Source: Tubiluchus corallicola (taxonomy: Eukaryota; Priapulida; Priapulimorpha; Priapulimorphida; Tubiluchidae). From it: a stretch of 64,000 bases of DNA. Location of the stretch: contig JAQGDQ010000089.1 in NCBI GenBank assembly GCA_030141605.1, positions 124,001-188,000 of the forward strand. The letters run 5' to 3'. A program made the position numbers and the translations under genes. The notes under the pieces are model-generated. The model had not been told where the DNA came from. It saw only the letters and a program-made list of their open reading frames with translations, and ran no database searches. How positions within the stretch are numbered: position 1 is the first letter of the stretch; every line of letters begins with the position of its first letter. Positions 1-22,477 of this stretch are shown piece by piece.

Positions 1-8871
<8,871 letters not shown>

Positions 8872-9061
8872 TTTTGTCAATAACAGTAGAGATCAAAAGT
8901 TTGCGGTGCATCGCAAACAATACTTGCCCAGGGTTTCGCGTTGTGCTGTGCACGGCGACATAGTGTTACCTTACCTTATGCTACCTTATGTTGTTTTGTC
9001 AAAGTAATCTTCCAGCCAAATCGTGTATATATACATTCGTATCCGTATAGTTGTAGAAGGC
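8872..9061. promoter_or_regulatory. Presumed ELP2 promoter and 5' UTR
   Basis: A short interval between the ELP2 start codon and the 3' end of a LINE relic. It must hold the proximal promoter unless an upstream non-coding exon exists. I see no convincing TATA box. Confidence 0.35.
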
Positions 9062-9953
9062 CTTGGTATTGTACATTATCTCTTTCCCAACCTTCTCTTA
9101 AATACATCTACATCTGGTGCGCATACAACGTCATTAGGTAAGCTATTACATGCATCTACAAGTCTATGAAAAACGACTCAATCCTGTAGACTTATTATCT
9201 GAACTTGTATAAATTTGGTGAAGGGATGTAAACATTTTGCCAGCTTCAGCTACATCCCTGCATGCTGACTTTTTGCTTCGTATTGCTCAAAAAATCAGCT
9301 ACCCACGTAATTATATCTTCCTCAAAATTATATGCTCTCTACTTACACAACAGCCTTTTTTGGCACCCTATCAAATGCTTTTTGAAAGTCCATGTACACG
9401 TCATCCACATTTCCTCCACAATCCAGTGCTTCAGTCCACATCACCTTTATTTGTAAGAGCTGTAGGCTTGTTGATCGTCCTGTGAAAAATCCGTATTGCT
9501 TATTACTAATAAAATTGTTTATCAGCAGATCCTCCCGGGGCCAGAAAACGGTCCCTTAACAACTTCTCCATGGCCTTGCAAACAACACTTGTTAGAGATA
9601 CCAGACGACCGTTATTTGCCATTTTTCTGTTACTCTTTTTATATATCACAAATATTCTGGCTTTCTTTCCATTTTTGTGGTAAAACTCCTGCAACAAGCG
9701 ATTGGTTAAAACTCCTTGTTAGGGGCTTCTGCTAATTCTCTTAACAACCCTGAGTGTATAATTATGACATTAGCCTTTCTGATTTTGAAGTATTTCGCTT
9801 TTTCAACTGTTCTTCCACCATTTCCTTCTTAATTTGTAACTGTTGCATACCATGAACCGGGCTCCTTCTGGTGTGTCCTGACACGTAAAAAAACAGTACC
9901 TCTTCTGAAGTGATAGGGGATCTGAAAGCAGAGTATCTGCACAGTTCGAGCAA
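9062..9953 (-). mobile_element. LINE reverse-transcriptase relic, non-LTR
   Basis: Read in pieces on the minus strand: KKEMVEEQLKKRNTSKS (about 9800-9850), then RLVSLTSVVCKAMEKLLRDR (about 9560-9620), then NKQYGFFTGRSTSLQLL and DDVYMDFQKAFDRVPKK (about 9350-9510), and finally a C-terminal block HRLVDACNSLPNDVV (about 9110-9170) ending at a stop near 9064. The order matches a CR1/L2-like RT. YMDFQKAFD is the motif-A block. The YxDD-containing palm between the last two pieces is deleted, and several frameshifts are present, so it is a pseudogene. Confidence 0.85.
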
Positions 9954-12900
9954 GATTGCTTAATTGCTATTATTACTGAGTTACATGTCCCCTACTTGAC
10001 AAATTCCTGACAACAATTGCTGACGAAATAACTTTTTCAAATGATGTCAAAGCTAAAAATGTTAATCAATAATATTATTACTTCATATATTGCATCAGGA
10101 AAATAGGTATATTTTCTCCATGTTTTGTGTGTATCGTGAAAAGTAATGTAGTAGATCTGTTATTAATTTGAAAATTTTAGTTTGAACAGAAATGAAACTA
10201 CTGTTATGTTAACAGGCTCTGCGAATATTATCACATTATTGTACACTAGCATCCATCAACTTGTAAATTTCGGCATTTCCGTATTCAGTTATTGAAATTA
10301 CTACTTCTATGATTAATTTTGTATTTAGGGCTTTGCTGATGAGGGCATAAGGAAATGGCAAAACGTACAAATCGACGGGTGCTAATCGTGACTTAAAAAA
10401 ATGGTAAATTCTCAGTGGATATTGTAGCTGTTTTAGTTTTTGAAAAAAATGTAAAATATACATTGACCTAGCTGACTCGGTCAAACTCGACCAAGGTATC
10501 ATTAAGGTGGAATCGAGCCCGCACTTGCACATAGAAAGCAAGCATGGTACTTTATTAAGGAAGCTTAATAAATAAAGCATCTAGAGAAGATCGGAGGGGT
10601 AAAAAGCGGTCATTTATGCTTAACCCCTGTCCATGCTGTAAGCTGTAAGGCAATGTACTATATTCCATGGTATGAGGAAACATGCAAACCCACAAGAAAC
10701 CACCGTTTTGTAAGACCTGGCAATTTCCAGCAATATTTAAAGCAAAACATTCTAATGCTCAACAAGTTAATGCCACTTCATATACATGCCTTCCAAAAAA
10801 ATAATCATGCATCTGATAATTACTAATCCTGCAAACGATGCTCGAAGCCGCCAACACATACATGATTATCAGGTTTCCAAATCAAACATTCACTGCTCAA
10901 AGGATACAACACTATAGAATACATATAAGCGATATTACACCCAGTCTATAACTTTAGTTAGTTCGAAATAGTCTTGGTAAAATATGGCGACAACAGTGTT
11001 GGTATACAACACATGTTGAATACGTAGAGACCAAACATTGCTTAAGATTTCCTGTTCTTAAACAGCACTGTCGTGTGAAGCAATGGTTTCCTGTGGACTC
11101 TTTCCTCATTTTCACAAACAAGTTTGTAAATAGTCTGCTGATTTGACCAACATAGTCTAAAACATTTTGAAAACAAAAAATTGCTGAAATTCAAAATCAT
11201 TAACACATAAGTTTATTTTCATGTTCACAATGTACTAAACAAACCTCTCTAAAGAGAATACAGTGTTCTAAAGTTTATGACAAAACACAAACTACTGATA
11301 AAAACTGCATACTGCTAAAATATCATACGTAACGACAAATAATATAGAAAAACAAACATTTGTATTTACATTTACAACACGGTTATCATACATTCGTGTG
11401 AAAAGAATCTGCTCACAGTAAACGCAGTTTCAGTCTTGTTTATGTGACAGTAAAGCTCGATGAAGATACAACAGGTCTTGTAAACAAGTGTGTAATGCAG
11501 AAATGGAGCAGTTAACCCATACCAACAATTTTATGTGAACAAACACAAAACTTGAACATCTGCACATAAAAAATAAAAAATGTAAAATTCAAGCAAATTA
11601 CCAAATATCTATTTGGTGAATATAACGGCAAACCTGTGAGTTATGCGGATCTGACCTCAAAAAATAAGAATGTCTACGTCATTACATAAAATTGAAACTG
11701 CTTTGCGTTATTTACATACTATCTAGTTCGAAAAAAGTTTGAGATATTTCACAGATAACAATGTTCACACGATAAGAGCACATTATTATGTACATTCATA
11801 TGTAAGATAATATTTAAATATACGACAAGACATTAAGTGTTTATACACAATCTTCTGCTAGATTTGATGTAATATAAAAACACTGTATATGTACAAAACA
11901 TAAAATAACTTACATTAAATTATGTGTGTTTACAGGGCTCTACAGGGAACATGAAACAGTAACTAGTCATTTGTACATGCTAGGCGTTTACATTAAACAT
12001 GAACAAAAAAGTTCTTGTTCAGATCAGCTATCTGAGCTTCAACATACAGAATTTATAAATATATTTTGCTTTTAGTTTACAAGGAAATCACTTTAACAAT
12101 GTAAAGATAGATTTATAAATACCACAAAACCCAGTTTCTGATGAGATAGTGTGTAAAGTATATCAAAATTTCAGTTTATGGCAGAAAAGTAAGGAAAAAA
12201 ATCATTCCACAGTAAACTATATAGTAAGATTTATCACTTACTGGTGAGTATAACTATAATTAATTAACTAGCAAATGCACATGCAACAATTTTATTTATT
12301 GCACTAACAATGCACTATCTAGCAAACAATAATGCCACTAAATGCTGTACTATACGTGAAAAACAACCACATTCAATCGTAATTATTTTAATGACAAACT
12401 AAAGCACTTTACAATAAGTAGACCTGTTTAAGCATGTTCAGACAAACAAGAACATAAGAATGCAAAAAAGCATAAAAGGCTTTAACAGGAAGACTATTTC
12501 TGCTACATAGAAAATACAATCACTGCAAAACGATTTGTCAGACCAATGTAATTTTCAGCTATTTTATCATCACAACGTTTTGTAAATTAACAAAACTTTT
12601 AACCAAAAAATCTTTTCTTTCTATGTCAGCAACATTATCCAGAAAAATAGGACAGTTGACGTTCTAGATGCCACAGAGCTGTCTAAAATGCAAATTTACA
12701 AAACAACTGATACAACTGTAAACACAACATTTCAAAGCACTATTTGCCACAAATAACTAAAAGCGGCTAAAAAGCAAATAATTGATAAGGAAAGCGACAA
12801 AAGAAAACAAAAAGAACGGCAGCCTAACTACAGACAACAATGATAAAGAAGCCACTATGAGAACTTTTTTGTGACACGGACATCAGAAGAAAACGATGTT

Positions 12901-14491
12901 CACTGCTGTCCATTGTGGATAATTAACCAAAAAAAATTTCGACTTCATGGAAATTGATAAGCACTTTTTTGAGAAAGGAGAATTATTTCCAAGGTATACC
13001 CTTGTTGACCAAAATTAACAAAAGCCTGGCCAATAATTGGATGGGTGATCACTCGGTTCAGTTCTCATTCAGGGGTGTCTCATCTGTCATACTGTCTTTA
13101 GCTGCCTCTCTCATTGAGGGATGGCATAAACCCATCCAAACGTGGCTAAGGCACTTTCACTCACTTAACAATTTTTCTTAAGGGATTATAATTGACAATA
13201 AACCAGATTTTGATTCCATATGGCAAATACATCAATAGAAATTACAGATTTATAGCTCCTGGTAAAATGATTACCTTAACCAAGAAAATGCAATATAACA
13301 ATTATTAAGTTACGGGACAGTTGTGGGTCTCCTTAATGGCCAGGAAAAAATAATGAAACTAAAAATGACGTACGCAAATCAATAATTATTAACGAAGCAA
13401 CAAAGTGATATAAGTAAACGAGTTACGAACAACTTTTGATTACTAATCCTTCAATATCATAATCTGTCTATGTGTCTAGCTAGAGAGCCAATTTTGTAGT
13501 AAACATAAACAATACGTTGTAAAAATAACTATTTTAAAATAGCATGATTTTCACCCTATTCTACCTACAATAATTAATTAAAAACAATTATATTACATAT
13601 GTCAGAAATGGATAATTAAAATAAAAACAATATAAGGTATATGAAAAACAGTAAAAATCATTTTAGCAGTTGTTATAACGTCTAAAATAAAGTTCTTAGC
13701 AAACCTTTCTACATAAATAAATGAGAAGCTAGGTTGCAATCGAATGTAGTCACATGGCAGCCACACAATATTTTACGTCATAACTAAGAGATACAAAATT
13801 CATAATCAATATAATTAATTTAATCATTTATGAAACGATTAAAATAGTGGCCACTAATGGAGCTGTAACCTACAATTCTTATAAATAACTGTATATATAT
13901 AACAATAAGTAAGTGCTTCATTAAGTAATTAAAACCCTGTATAATGCAGCTACTCTACATAATTATTAGTGTCTAAAAACAACTAACCAGCCTGCACAGA
14001 GACCGGATTAAACATAAATATACCAAACATTTATAATTTAACAACAATAAAAATCAACTCGAGATCACATAATACCAAATCTCAAAAAAAATTTACAACC
14101 TGGGAAGCCTACAACAACTATACAACTACAGAAGAACTAAGAAACTTAATTAACATTACACTGGGCATTTTGAATAACCTGAACACAACTAAATAGCAGC
14201 AATTAGGCATAAACGAAAAATTCTAGTAGTAGCTGCACTGAAATTTTAAAAATACGATTTAGCACTCAGGGAACTGCCTCAAACAGTTCTAGGATTATCT
14301 GTGAATTTTGATTTTTCTGCTACTATTTGATTTTTAACTTGCATAGTCTACAAAACAGAGTTTCAGATATTGCTTTGCCAGAAGTTTAAAAAATATCAGT
14401 ACTCAATATGACTGCGCGATAAAAGACTGTCTTTGTGCAGGGGTGCATAGACAAAGTAGTTAGATTTAGGAAAGGAAAAGCACATTTGCTG
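9954..14491. other. AT-rich interval downstream of TDG
   Basis: No gene is recognised here. The part next to 14491 should hold the TDG 3' UTR. The first canonical AATAAATAAA on the minus strand that I noticed is near 12290-12299, which would imply a UTR of about 2.2 kb. A 114-residue minus-strand ORF at 10236-10580 resembles nothing I know and is probably chance. Confidence 0.5.
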
Positions 14492-16023
14492 TCAGTAAGG
14501 ACAATGGCCAAAGTAACTTGGTTCTTGTTTCATTCTCATGCTAGGAATTGCAGCCATTTGTCCTCCACCATAGTACCCACTAGTCATCCCAGTTTCTGGA
14601 CCATACATTCCAGTGGGATAGCCAGCCGGATAAAGAGAATGAGCTGGATTTGAGGGATGGGGATAGCCTGGATATTGATTGTGAGGGAATGACATCTGGG
14701 TGGAGTGGGGGCCAGCATGGGGAAGATAGAGAGGATTGGGATTGTGGGAGTATGAAGGAAGATGAGGAGAGATCATGCTTTGAGCTCGACTAAATGAGCC
14801 TGTTGCCGCAGCATGCAATGAGTATTCTTTCTGGTGGGGAGACATTCCTAGAAACGACGAGCTAAACGTACTGCCCGGGTTTGGAGAGTCAATGTAAGTA
14901 GGATTACTGTATCCGTGGGCATTAGCAAATGGTGGACTCAGTACGGACCGTTGAGAAGCAGTAAAACTTGGCGTTCCAAATGACGGTGAGTTGAATGTGG
15001 TCGTTGTCAAGTGAGATCCTAGTGCTGAAGTATTAGATGGGTACATACCATAAGCAGCAGAGAAACTGTCCATGCCACTTTCATAATTCTGATTAAGAAA
15101 TGGTGGTCGGCCATCAGATTTTAAGCCTGGCAAACTGCTATATGCCGTACCAAGAAAATCCGGAGAAGTGGGTTGGCTGGCGGTTGGGCTCGTACTTCTA
15201 TTACTGTTAGGTGCACTGCTTGTACTGTTGGCTGGCAAGTAAGTAGGTGACGTTAGTGAGAAGCTAGGCTGTGAGGTAGGCGTGGCATGGCTAATACTAG
15301 CATCAGACAAACCATAACCATCATCATCCCACGTTGTCTCTTGCTTAACGTGGAAATGGTTAAATGTCTTCTCTCCGATCTTTTCATTGGTAGCATGGTC
15401 GAGCGCAGAATCATTTAACTGCGACTGTTTTCCTGTAATCTCCGCGAGTTCGTTATTGTCAGCACTTGTTTTGCCCTGCTGCTGCTGTTGTTTCTCCTCT
15501 TTCGCTATCATTTCTTGCAACTCTTTCTCGATCTGATCGTCTCGTAATTTCCAATCGGGAGGATCAATACTAGAAGCTCGGAGTTCCGTTGCACCAGTCT
15601 CGTGAACAGATAAATTCTGAGAGCTCATCTCTTGACCGCTCATCCCCTGGGGGGAAATCTTCGGTGCATTTAATTCCATGTTGTTCAAATCTCTGCCACT
15701 TATATCTGTTAGATTTTGAGCATTTAAGTCTGACTGTGTGTTCAGATGATGTGCACTGGTGATGTTCGGAAGCTGCTGTAGCTGTGAAGGTTGTAAACTA
15801 GATTCACCACTTGACAAAGGATTCTCTTCTTGTCGTATGGTCACTTCGTCCTTTTGGAAGTCATCTAGTGCTAAATCGTCTAAACCACCGCCATGCTCTG
15901 ACTCCAACGCCAAGTCTTTTAGACCGCGTTCGTCTTCGTCGTCATGAGAATCATGTAGGTCATGAGTCACATCACACATTAGAAGCCTGGAACCTGGAAG
16001 TGCAGGTGGCAACGCTACAGGAC
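14492..16023 (-). other. TDG exon 10: long low-complexity C-terminal tail
   Basis: A single 1532-bp exon encoding residues 541-1050. The first half is acidic and Gln/Asn-rich, with a Q5 run. The second half is rich in Ser, Pro, Tyr, Gly and His (many SP and PS pairs). It contains two psi-K-x-E sites (VKQE and, near the end, MKQE) and ends SYFGHCPY. No folded domain is apparent, so it is likely disordered. Confidence 0.85.
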
Positions 16024-19000
16024 CTGCAAATAAAATAAATGTTATTACTTATAGGCCTGTCCCTGAATGGTATAAAAGTTTTGCATCACATATACGACCC
16101 GTTCGGCCTACGAGTACCTGGACCACAAATGTGTCATAAAGCCTGTATACTACAAAGAAAGAGCCTATATACACAGGCTGATGAACCAGCCAATGTTTTT
16201 GCACTATACTAGACTCAGTTGAACACGGTGTACACAAGGAGCTAAAATGTTTCATATTTATGTTTGAACTTGAGCGCACTTGAGTAGTAGTTGAGCTGCT
16301 TCAGTACAGTAGGCAATGGCACATTTTAACCAATGGCAGACCTAAATTACTGTTATGCTCAATCAGTGGCACCAGGCACATTTAACTGGATTTAATAACA
16401 ATTAATCAAAAATGATCCAAGCTGTTCTAAGGTGACATTTAGAAGAACCATGTAATAGATGTCTTCTATTGTTCTTAAACTGCAAAATTAGATCTTGTGT
16501 TTTACCCAATCAGAAATGTACGGTCTTCGTAAAGTTGGAGATATCACAATATGCATCACAGCCATGTGAAAATTGAGAAATCTACCATAGTCCTGTAGCT
16601 GTACAGAAGCCGACTGCCTTGCAAGTTTACCTGTATAACTATAACCTCAACATCCGAAGCTGTAACTACCATTTTTTATCCTATCCGCACTGCCTTGCAC
16701 AATGACATGGGCACTCAAGTAAAAATTTGGTAGTATCTTGTTATTTGTTTTGTTTCATTTATTATGCGCGCACAATACGTGTTATATAATAATCTTTGAA
16801 TTATAATATGTCATATTATCACGTAATACTCTCAAACATTGAGATAATTACCATTCATGTTAAGGTTAACATTTTGTACAGCCATCTGGTGCTGAAACTG
16901 CTGCTCCTTTTCCAATGCCTTCCTTGCACGATCAGCCTCCATTTCCGCTTTTGTCCGCCGTTTTCGTTTTTTCTTTGGGCATCCAGTATTTTCCACGTTC
17001 TCTCCTGGCTCCTGCTTTACTTGGACATCATCATCCTGCCCAAACAAAATTCTCAACATGTAATTTAAAGGTTCAAGTAGCAAAACTATAGGACGGCAAA
17101 CTTCTGATCTGCTTTTATAAACATATGTACAACATCTGCGATTTAGTAAAGAGACAAATATTGTTTCTGGAAGTATTTTTTCAAAGAAATGTTAGCAGTA
17201 ATTGAGAATCGTTGTAAATTAGCTTATTATAGTCATCCTAATGGCTACTGATGGTTTTTAAAGGCTGAAGTAAGCTATGCTGTAAATGCACAAAAAGTTT
17301 GCTTCAAAGCAAAATGCTACCTGTTTTAATGTAAAGCAGTTTCCTGACAGTCAAATGTGTTAGATGAATATCAAAAAGATAATACAACTAGAAGAATAAA
17401 AATAGATAATCTTTAACAACTGCAGTACAAGAAGTTTCAATAATTGACAAGTTTTACTAAATAAGAAATATCAGGCTTCATAGCTAATTTATTTATTTAC
17501 CATTTATTCTTAAATAATAATCTGCACTAGCAAAAATTGAGGGACTAACTTTGACAATTACAATTTCGATTCTCCAACATCTCAAAAAAGAGAGTATTAT
17601 AAAATGAAACTTTAAATTTATCATATTCATCATAAATTCGTGTTAATATTAATAAGTGTTAATTGTTATGACTTATTATAAATGAATTACCAATGGCTCT
17701 GCTTTTAATTTGACGTTGCCATTCTCAAACTGTCCAAGTTTGCACTCAGACCATACTATGTCAGTCTCATCAAGGTGAGCTCTTCTACCGCACAGGTAGT
17801 CTCTCAATTTTTTCAATCCCATGTAAAACGGAACCTTGTCTATTGCACGAGGCAACTGCGCGCAGCGGGCACTGGAAGATGGCATCACATATATCACCTG
17901 GAAGCATCACATGTGAAAATTAATAACAAGCACACGATACTAGACACAGACATGGCAAATATTACAAATGCTAAGCAATAACTATTCGAAATCAAATACT
18001 ATGTTATGTACTTACGGTGTTGGTCCCTTCAATAGGGTGGGGTTGTTTTCCAAACTGGTTAAGTTTTACTCCACTATAAATCTCATAGATACCTAAATAA
18101 GAAACAATGCTGGACAAATTTTTGGAGATTAAAGACATTGAAAAGTTCTGCAACATTCACCTCCATGAATTAAATAGTCAAATTAAAAGATAAATTCTGC
18201 ATGAGGGCTTTTTAAGGACGGCTTTCTAAACCAAGTTAATGAAATAAAAATAATTTAAAGCAAAACCGGACCCAATCTTAAACTGTAGGTCAAAACGATC
18301 TGCTCTTTAAAATATTGAAAATGAATGCACTATTTTTTCAAAAATGACTCAAGACATCCTTAGCACTAAATGATACAAATTAAAAAATATGTGCAGTAGA
18401 ATGTAATGCAAATGATCACCATGAACAGAATTTGATGAAAGCATTGAGCTCCTTCTGGAATGCATAAACTCAGTTGAATTAATCTGAATTCAGTTGTCTA
18501 CCACACAGGTCACAGGCTATCCAAACTTTATAATTTTTGAATACTGTGTAATGACTATGGCATCACAGTAACCATGACATCTCTGTTTATGATGTCAAAG
18601 ATAAGAAAGCAATTTTGTGTCTAATTTACACAGTAAAGATATTAAAAGTAGACTGCGATCTTCTGTAAATTCAAATTTGGAAAAAGAGGTTAAATATGAC
18701 GTTTAGTAATTTGTGCATCAGAACCAGTTCAGATCATGGCAAGAATCTCTGAATCAATACATAGTAAAACTGCAGTGGACTAATACCTGAGATGAGGCTT
18801 TTGCACTCGATTTTTAGAATAGCAGGATTTTTTTTTGCAATGGATTTATAGACAGGCAAAAAGGGTTCAAAAGCTGGCCGGCAGGTTAGCAAAACACTGG
18901 ATGCAAAGAACTGCTTACCGGACACAAAAATTGTAAGTAATGCATTTTAATTAAATGAAATTAAAAAAGAACTTTCATCTGAAATGAACATTATGAAAAG

Positions 19001-22000
19001 TCGAGTAATACACACCTTTGCCATTGAAGGCAGCTATCTTTGGTTTATAACTTCTAATTTTGCAAAGCAACAGTTCGCCACCTTCTCGAATCTCTTGACT
19101 AAAAAGACAAATAAAAACACGTTAAACCAGTAAACTAATAATGAACTGAGAACTCATAATAGCACAAAATATAACAGGTAGTCTCGACTTACGACTATGC
19201 TGCAATTGTAACTGTTTGATTTCATGACCCGACCACAACTTAATTAATCAAGTTTAAGCTTATTTTACTGTTCTAAAGCGGACTATCCATATCTATATGC
19301 TCCAGTATGCTTTACAACAGTTAAAATTGTAATATTACATATTAAGACAATAAATTTACATAAAATTATAAAATGTATAAAGTGGGACCAAAATACATCA
19401 AAAAAATAAAACAGTTAAAACCAGCAAGTTTTCAATTTAGATTAAAATATCAAAAAACTTGCATTACGAAGCTAAAAAATCTCGAAGAAGCATGCAAACA
19501 TTTCAAACAATCAAACAGAGCTAAGGGTATTTGCTTCTTTTTTAAGCCAATTAATTTTAATCGCTATCTGTTTCAATACATTCATCAGCAGGCATCGCCA
19601 TACTTACACACGACAGCTTGCAGGCAGGGACGCACCACTTGAACATGCAGGTCGAAACCGACTGTGATCGTAAGTCAAATTGTACTATACATTATACATA
19701 TAATTGCAAATAGTTTTTAAATTGCAAGGCACCTGTACTTACCGTTTCAAGTCGGCACTACCTTTTGTACAACGCTCAACTATGTTGGTGAAGCCAATAC
19801 CATGCTGAATGAGTTTATAATCATCCATAGCATTCATAGGCTCAGGTATTAATCCTGACAGATAGAGACACTTCCCTGTAATGATAATGAAGCATGCTGG
19901 ATAGAAAAAAACGAACAATGACAACTGTGGTAAATAGTGTTCTGAATAACATTTTCAAGCAGTCTGGCAGAAATACCTCAATAAGTGAGTAACCAACTGC
20001 TTCATGTTCTGGACTAATTTTTAAACATCATACAAAGAATTAAACTACTAAGCCTCCAATTTCTTTACTGAAGATCCATTTGAAGTGAATCTGACTCATA
20101 GAACGCACATGGTGCAGTACAAAAAGCCAACTAGTAAAAAATTGAAATGTTGCAGCAGGTGCAATGTAGCACTAGCACAGCAGCAGAAAACTATAATGAC
20201 TCAAAATACTCACAAAAATGATTTCCAGGACCAGCGTAATGGTGTCCTTTATATGCAGCAAACAACCCGGGATTTATACCAATCTAAAATAATAAGAGAA
20301 AAAATTTTAAGAAAAATACCAGTAAATGCAAAATCAATCAACCTGGTTAGACAAATAGAAGAATTTAAAATTACACACACTGTCATTGGATTAACACACG
20401 GACAGGAAATAAAATAAGGCCAGTTTTTAGAAACTTCTTGCAAATTACAGTCAAATCTCCTTATAATGCGCAGTTTGAGCCTCCAGAAAAAATTGGCATT
20501 AGGTGAGCTTGGTATCAAGGCAAACTAATACACGCATGTCTATAGACATTTTGCTTTACCAACTTTTTAGGCATTAAGTGAGTTTGGCATTATAAAGGTG
20601 ACATTATAACGAAATTTGTCCATAAATCAGAATTCAGCAAAGACAATGATAACTGTGCATCATGCAATTGTTTGTCACTTAAAAACCATTCTTTGGTGTT
20701 TTAACGAGCTTTTAACAGGAATATCCTGTTTTATTGCTATTAAAAATTCGTTAAAACACAGAGAAAGCAGCTCAAAATGGTTTCAAAATATCTGTTTTTC
20801 TTACTAAAACTTATAATTTAATTTACCCTAGAAAGCTTCATCAAATATACATGAATCAATTGTATTTATATTTGTATGCCATATTTATTAGAGCATATTT
20901 AAATATCTTTGTTCCAATGCAGTAAATGTCATAGATGTGCTGTATATTACACCTCTTAAATAGTTAATAACCGTCTGTGCACTCGTATCTGTGAATTCAG
21001 TTTCCATTTACAAATAATCCCGGTGACATGGAACAATCCTCGATACAGATAACGATGTCACTTACGATTAATATATCAAGATTCGGAGCTAGGTGATCTG
21101 GAAGCACTCGCTTTTCTATCTCCTCCTGTGGGATGCCATCAAAGCGGTCCCTCTTTTTCCGCACTTTAAATGTGTCTGTTATAAGCGTCTGCCCTTCTTT
21201 CTTCACTGGTACCAACTGGCTGTTATACTGATTGCTGTAAAAATGTAACAGTTGCAGTTAATCAAGTTTTAAACCATATATATCCACAATGTTGTGACAT
21301 CCTGGTTAGGTGCTTGCACACACATGCACACATACCGTGGCGCTTTGTAAGTGGACATCTTCAAGAAAAAATAAGTTTTTTTTCAATTGCACATCCTCCT
21401 TCTACTTTTATTTTGTCCAATAAGGACTGTACAACAACTAACATTCTTACCTGTCGTAACTCAGTTCATTTTTTATTTTTATCCGTGGAATGGCGTCTTT
21501 CCTTTCACGCTTATTTTTATTCAGGCTCCCTTTTGGTCGACCACGTTTCTTCTGTGAGGTCAATTTCGCCACCAGGCTTGGTGGGATAGTATTCTCTATT
21601 GGTGTTACGACTGGATCATCAACAAACTCGTACTCATCTATTGGTTCTTTCTTAACATGAACACTAGAATCGTACTGTTGACTGCAAAACAGTATAATAA
21701 AAGTAATTTCTAGAACAATGAGTATCACATCTTTCCTTTGAAACTAACAGACACAACAACTAATGAATTATTAAATTTTGAAACTAAACTCGTCCAAAGG
21801 AAAGAAAAGGCGAAAATGACGATGCAAAGCCTGCATTTGAACCAGAAACATTTTGCTTATATTGTGAATTCACTTGTCACTAGACTACTGTGTCCCAACT
21901 AGGGCCTAATCCAATCCTCATAACTCACCAACCAATTTCTAAGATGATGTTGTCGGTTTTTATTTTAGTAAGCAAATTAAAGAACTATAATACTGGTTCT

Positions 22001-22477
22001 AAGCACAAACCTTTGCTGAAAATAAATACTGCTTCTCATATTGCTTGCCCCTTGTTGGCTACCGACTGAATCTCTGTACTGTTGTCCACTGCATAGCTTT
22101 TCCATGCCTGGAATGTACTCTTGTTTTGAAATAGCGTTATATCGAGGACCGACAGCATCGCAGTGTTGGGTTCTTTGCAACCCATCAACCAAGTTTGGGT
22201 TACCCAGCTGTGGACCATCAGTCATATTCGGGTTACAGGACTGCGCCCTATCGGTCACATTTGTGTTACAGTGCTGTGGGCCGTTCGTCACATTTGTGCT
22301 ACAATGTTGCAGTTGCTCAGCCATGTTTTGACTGCAGTGCTGTTCATTAGCTGCACTGCCAATGCACTGAAGACTGCCACCACTGTTGCATTGTTGGCTG
22401 TTCATCAGACTATTCCCATTGCCGCCCGTTGTCATCATCATGTCGGCAGAACTGATTTCTTGAGGCAGAGCTGCCAT
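14492..22477 (-). CDS. TDG: G/T mismatch-specific thymine-DNA glycosylase, extended form
   Basis: Removes thymine or uracil mispaired with guanine, and in animals also 5-formyl- and 5-carboxylcytosine, starting base excision repair in the nucleus. Ten minus-strand exons: 22011-22477, 21451-21681, 21066-21234, 20214-20283, 19743-19875, 19016-19098, 18016-18092, 17691-17897, 16852-17035 and 14492-16023. They sum to 3153 nt (1050 residues) with every phase matching. The catalytic block [20 protein letters not shown] (residues 290-309) carries Asn293, equivalent to human Asn140. [30 protein letters not shown] and [16 protein letters not shown] (413-428) complete the core. Outside the core are 11-residue repeats (46-100), an AT-hook KKRGRPKG (200-207), a basic run KKKRKRRTK (500-508) and a Ser/Pro/Gln-rich tail to 1050. 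Human TDG is about 410 residues. A possible splice acceptor just upstream of the ATG suggests a non-coding first exon. Confidence 0.95.
21451..21681 (-). other. TDG exon 2: AT-hook and SUMO-consensus region
   Basis: Encodes VKKEP (165-169), a short acidic stretch, and then [16 protein letters not shown] with the GRP core of an AT-hook (200-215), followed by IKNE. It lies directly before the glycosylase core, where human TDG has a lysine-rich DNA-contacting patch. Confidence 0.85.
22178..22342 (-). repeat. 33-bp tandem repeat coding for 11-residue units in TDG
   Basis: Five consecutive units in TDG exon 1: [44 protein letters not shown] and [11 protein letters not shown]. The reading frame is kept through the array and decay increases toward the last unit. 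Confidence 0.9.

Noticed and set aside
10236-10580. 114-codon minus-strand ORF
   Set aside because: No motif or splice context. It sits in AT-rich sequence downstream of TDG, and its length is within chance.
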